64,000 nt of DNA from the NCBI RefSeq assembly GCF_036013525.1, contig NZ_CP107853.1, forward strand, positions 4,526,001-4,590,000. Reading direction: 5' to 3'. The number at the start of each line of letters is the position of its first letter. The first letter of the stretch is position 1. The notes under the pieces are model-generated. The model searched no databases, was not told the origin of the DNA, and was given only the letters and a program-made list of their open reading frames with translations. The position numbers and the translations under genes are program-made. Positions 62,919-64,000 of this stretch are shown here, piece after piece. Source of the stretch: Nonomuraea sp. NBC_00507 (GTDB lineage: Bacteria > Actinomycetota > Actinomycetes > Streptosporangiales > Streptosporangiaceae).

Positions 62919-64000
62919 ATGGTCAGCTTTCCCGCGCCCAAAGATCCGTTCGACGCCCCCATGCGCGTCGAGGCGGATCTGCGTGGAGTCCAGGTGACGC
63001 AGGGCGAGGTGCCGGAACATCTCGCGGGGACGTACTACAAATGCGTGATCGACCGGCAGTGGCCGTCGTTCATCGAGAACGACCTCGAATTGTTCAACGG
63101 CGACGGCATGATCATCGCTTTCCGGTTCGACAAGGGACGGGTCGACTTCAAGAGCCGCTATGTGCGCACGCCTCGGCTCGTGGCCGAGGAGGCGGCGGGC
63201 AGGGCGCTCTTCGGCGCGTACCGCAACCCGTTCACCGACGATCCGTCCGTCGCGGGGGTCAGCCGCGGGGTTGCCAACACCAACGTGTTCTTCCACGGCG
63301 GCAAGCTGTACGTGGCCAAAGAGGACTCGCCACCGATCATCATGGATCCGGTCACCCTCGAGACGCTCGGCGAGTACGACTTCGAGGGCACGCTCACCTC
63401 GGCGACCTCGACCGCGCACCCGAAATTCGACCCGGTCACCGGCGAGATGGTGTTCTTCGGCTACGCGGCCAAGGGCGAGACCACCCGGGACATCGTCTAC
63501 TACGAGGCCGACCGCGACGGCCGGCTGATCCACGAGACGTGGTTCCAGGCGCCCTACTCCAGCATGGTCCACGACTTCGCGGTCACCCAGAACTTCGTCG
63601 TCTTCCCGATCATTCCCTTGCGGAGCGAGCTGGAATGGATCAAGAAGGGTGAGTCCCACTTCAAGTGGGACCCGCACGAGCCGGTTCACCTCGGCGTGTT
63701 GCCGCGCAAGGGCAGGGCGGCGGACGTGCGCTGGTTCACCGGGTCCAACCGCTTCGCCAGCCACATCATGGGCGCCTACGACGACGGGCGGTTCATCCAC
63801 ATCGACACCCCGGTGGGGGCGTCCAACTACTTCCCCTGGTTCCCCGACGTGACGGGCGCGCCGTACGACCCTGAGCGGGCCAAGGGGTACCTGTCGCGGT
63901 GGACCGTCGACACGCAGGACGCGACCCGCGGGTTCACCGAGTTCCGCTTGTGCCGCTTCGCCGGGGAGTTCCCGCGGATGGACGACCGGCAGGAGACGCT
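62919..64000 (+). CDS. Carotenoid/lignostilbene oxygenase family protein (3' partial)
   Basis: 360 residues are present and the frame runs off the window. Seven-bladed propeller family: YYKCVIDRQWPS, LFNGDGMIIAFRF, with iron-ligand-type histidines in STAHPKFDP and SSMVHDFAVT, and NRFASHIMGAYDDG further on. These non-heme iron enzymes split C=C bonds in carotenoids or stilbenes. ATG 62919 has an AAGGAG site. In this locus a stilbene-type or other conjugated substrate is more likely than a carotenoid, by inference. Confidence 0.88.
   Translation, partial: MVSFPAPKDPFDAPMRVEADLRGVQVTQGEVPEHLAGTYYKCVIDRQWPSFIENDLELFNGDGMIIAFRFDKGRVDFKSRYVRTPRLVAEEAAGRALFGAYRNPFTDDPSVAGVSRGVANTNVFFHGGKLYVAKEDSPPIIMDPVTLETLGEYDFEGTLTSATSTAHPKFDPVTGEMVFFGYAAKGETTRDIVYYEADRDGRLIHETWFQAPYSSMVHDFAVTQNFVVFPIIPLRSELEWIKKGESHFKWDPHEPVHLGVLPRKGRAADVRWFTGSNRFASHIMGAYDDGRFIHIDTPVGASNYFPWFPDVTGAPYDPERAKGYLSRWTVDTQDATRGFTEFRLCRFAGEFPRMDDRQET

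Overview
The window is high-GC actinomycete DNA. It has a mycelial-actinobacterial gene complement: a principal-like sigma factor behind an anti-sigma antagonist, a conservon-type sensor kinase with its DUF742 partner, SARP, AfsR-like and LAL regulators, frequent GTG and TTG starts, rare TTA leucine codons, and tightly overlapping genes. A Streptosporangiales-type organism (for example Nonomuraea or a relative) fits best; this placement is inference from gene content only.

Layout. 1-6 kb: partial STAS protein, sigma factor, a 28-residue membrane peptide, dihydroxy-acid dehydratase (ilvD-like), a saccharopine-dehydrogenase-family enzyme and a divergent TetR. 6-11 kb, minus strand: Tex RNA-binding protein with a long Gly/Arg/Asp-rich tail, a cytosine-deaminase-like amidohydrolase, a zinc-ribbon protein, an RpiB/LacAB-type isomerase and an unusual tRNA with a CAT anticodon. 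11-19 kb, plus strand: one overlapping operon of a DUF917 protein, a hydantoinase/oxoprolinase and a complete peptide-type ABC importer. It looks built to import and open a cyclic amide or hydantoin-like compound. 19-27 kb: MarR/MFS pair, an incomplete conservon, an orphan paralogue of the importer's binding protein, a permuted NlpC/P60 protein and a second MFS exporter. 27-36 kb: a regulator-rich block (LAL, AfsR-like STAND protein, SARP) with an inositol-phosphate-synthase homologue, a B-lectin gene broken by an amber codon, and a serpin.

36-46 kb: an unusually long TnpB-like RuvC nuclease whose 3' end carries a 26-bp sequence found again (24/26) at 25.15 kb, then exonuclease III, CobD, a phosphotransferase, tRNA-Arg(TCT), a secreted CE1/PHB-depolymerase-type esterase with FN3 and CBM2 domains, its divergent MarR with two tandem palindromic operators, and a truncated group II intron. 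46.8-50.2 kb: a compact six-gene cassette that resembles methylamine-dehydrogenase maturation (membrane thioredoxin-like protein, Tat-exported six-cysteine protein, polytopic membrane protein with an in-frame UGA, small CxxC protein, secreted protein). I do not recognise it as a described system, and it is the best candidate for something new.

50.7-64 kb: a catabolic locus with two SnoaL-like proteins, a YtcJ-type amidohydrolase, an amidase, an alpha/beta hydrolase, a second complete peptide-type ABC importer, an IclR regulator and a carotenoid/lignostilbene-type oxygenase cut off by the window end. The parts suggest uptake, hydrolysis and oxidative cleavage of an unknown amide- or ester-bearing compound. 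No CRISPR array or rRNA gene was seen.
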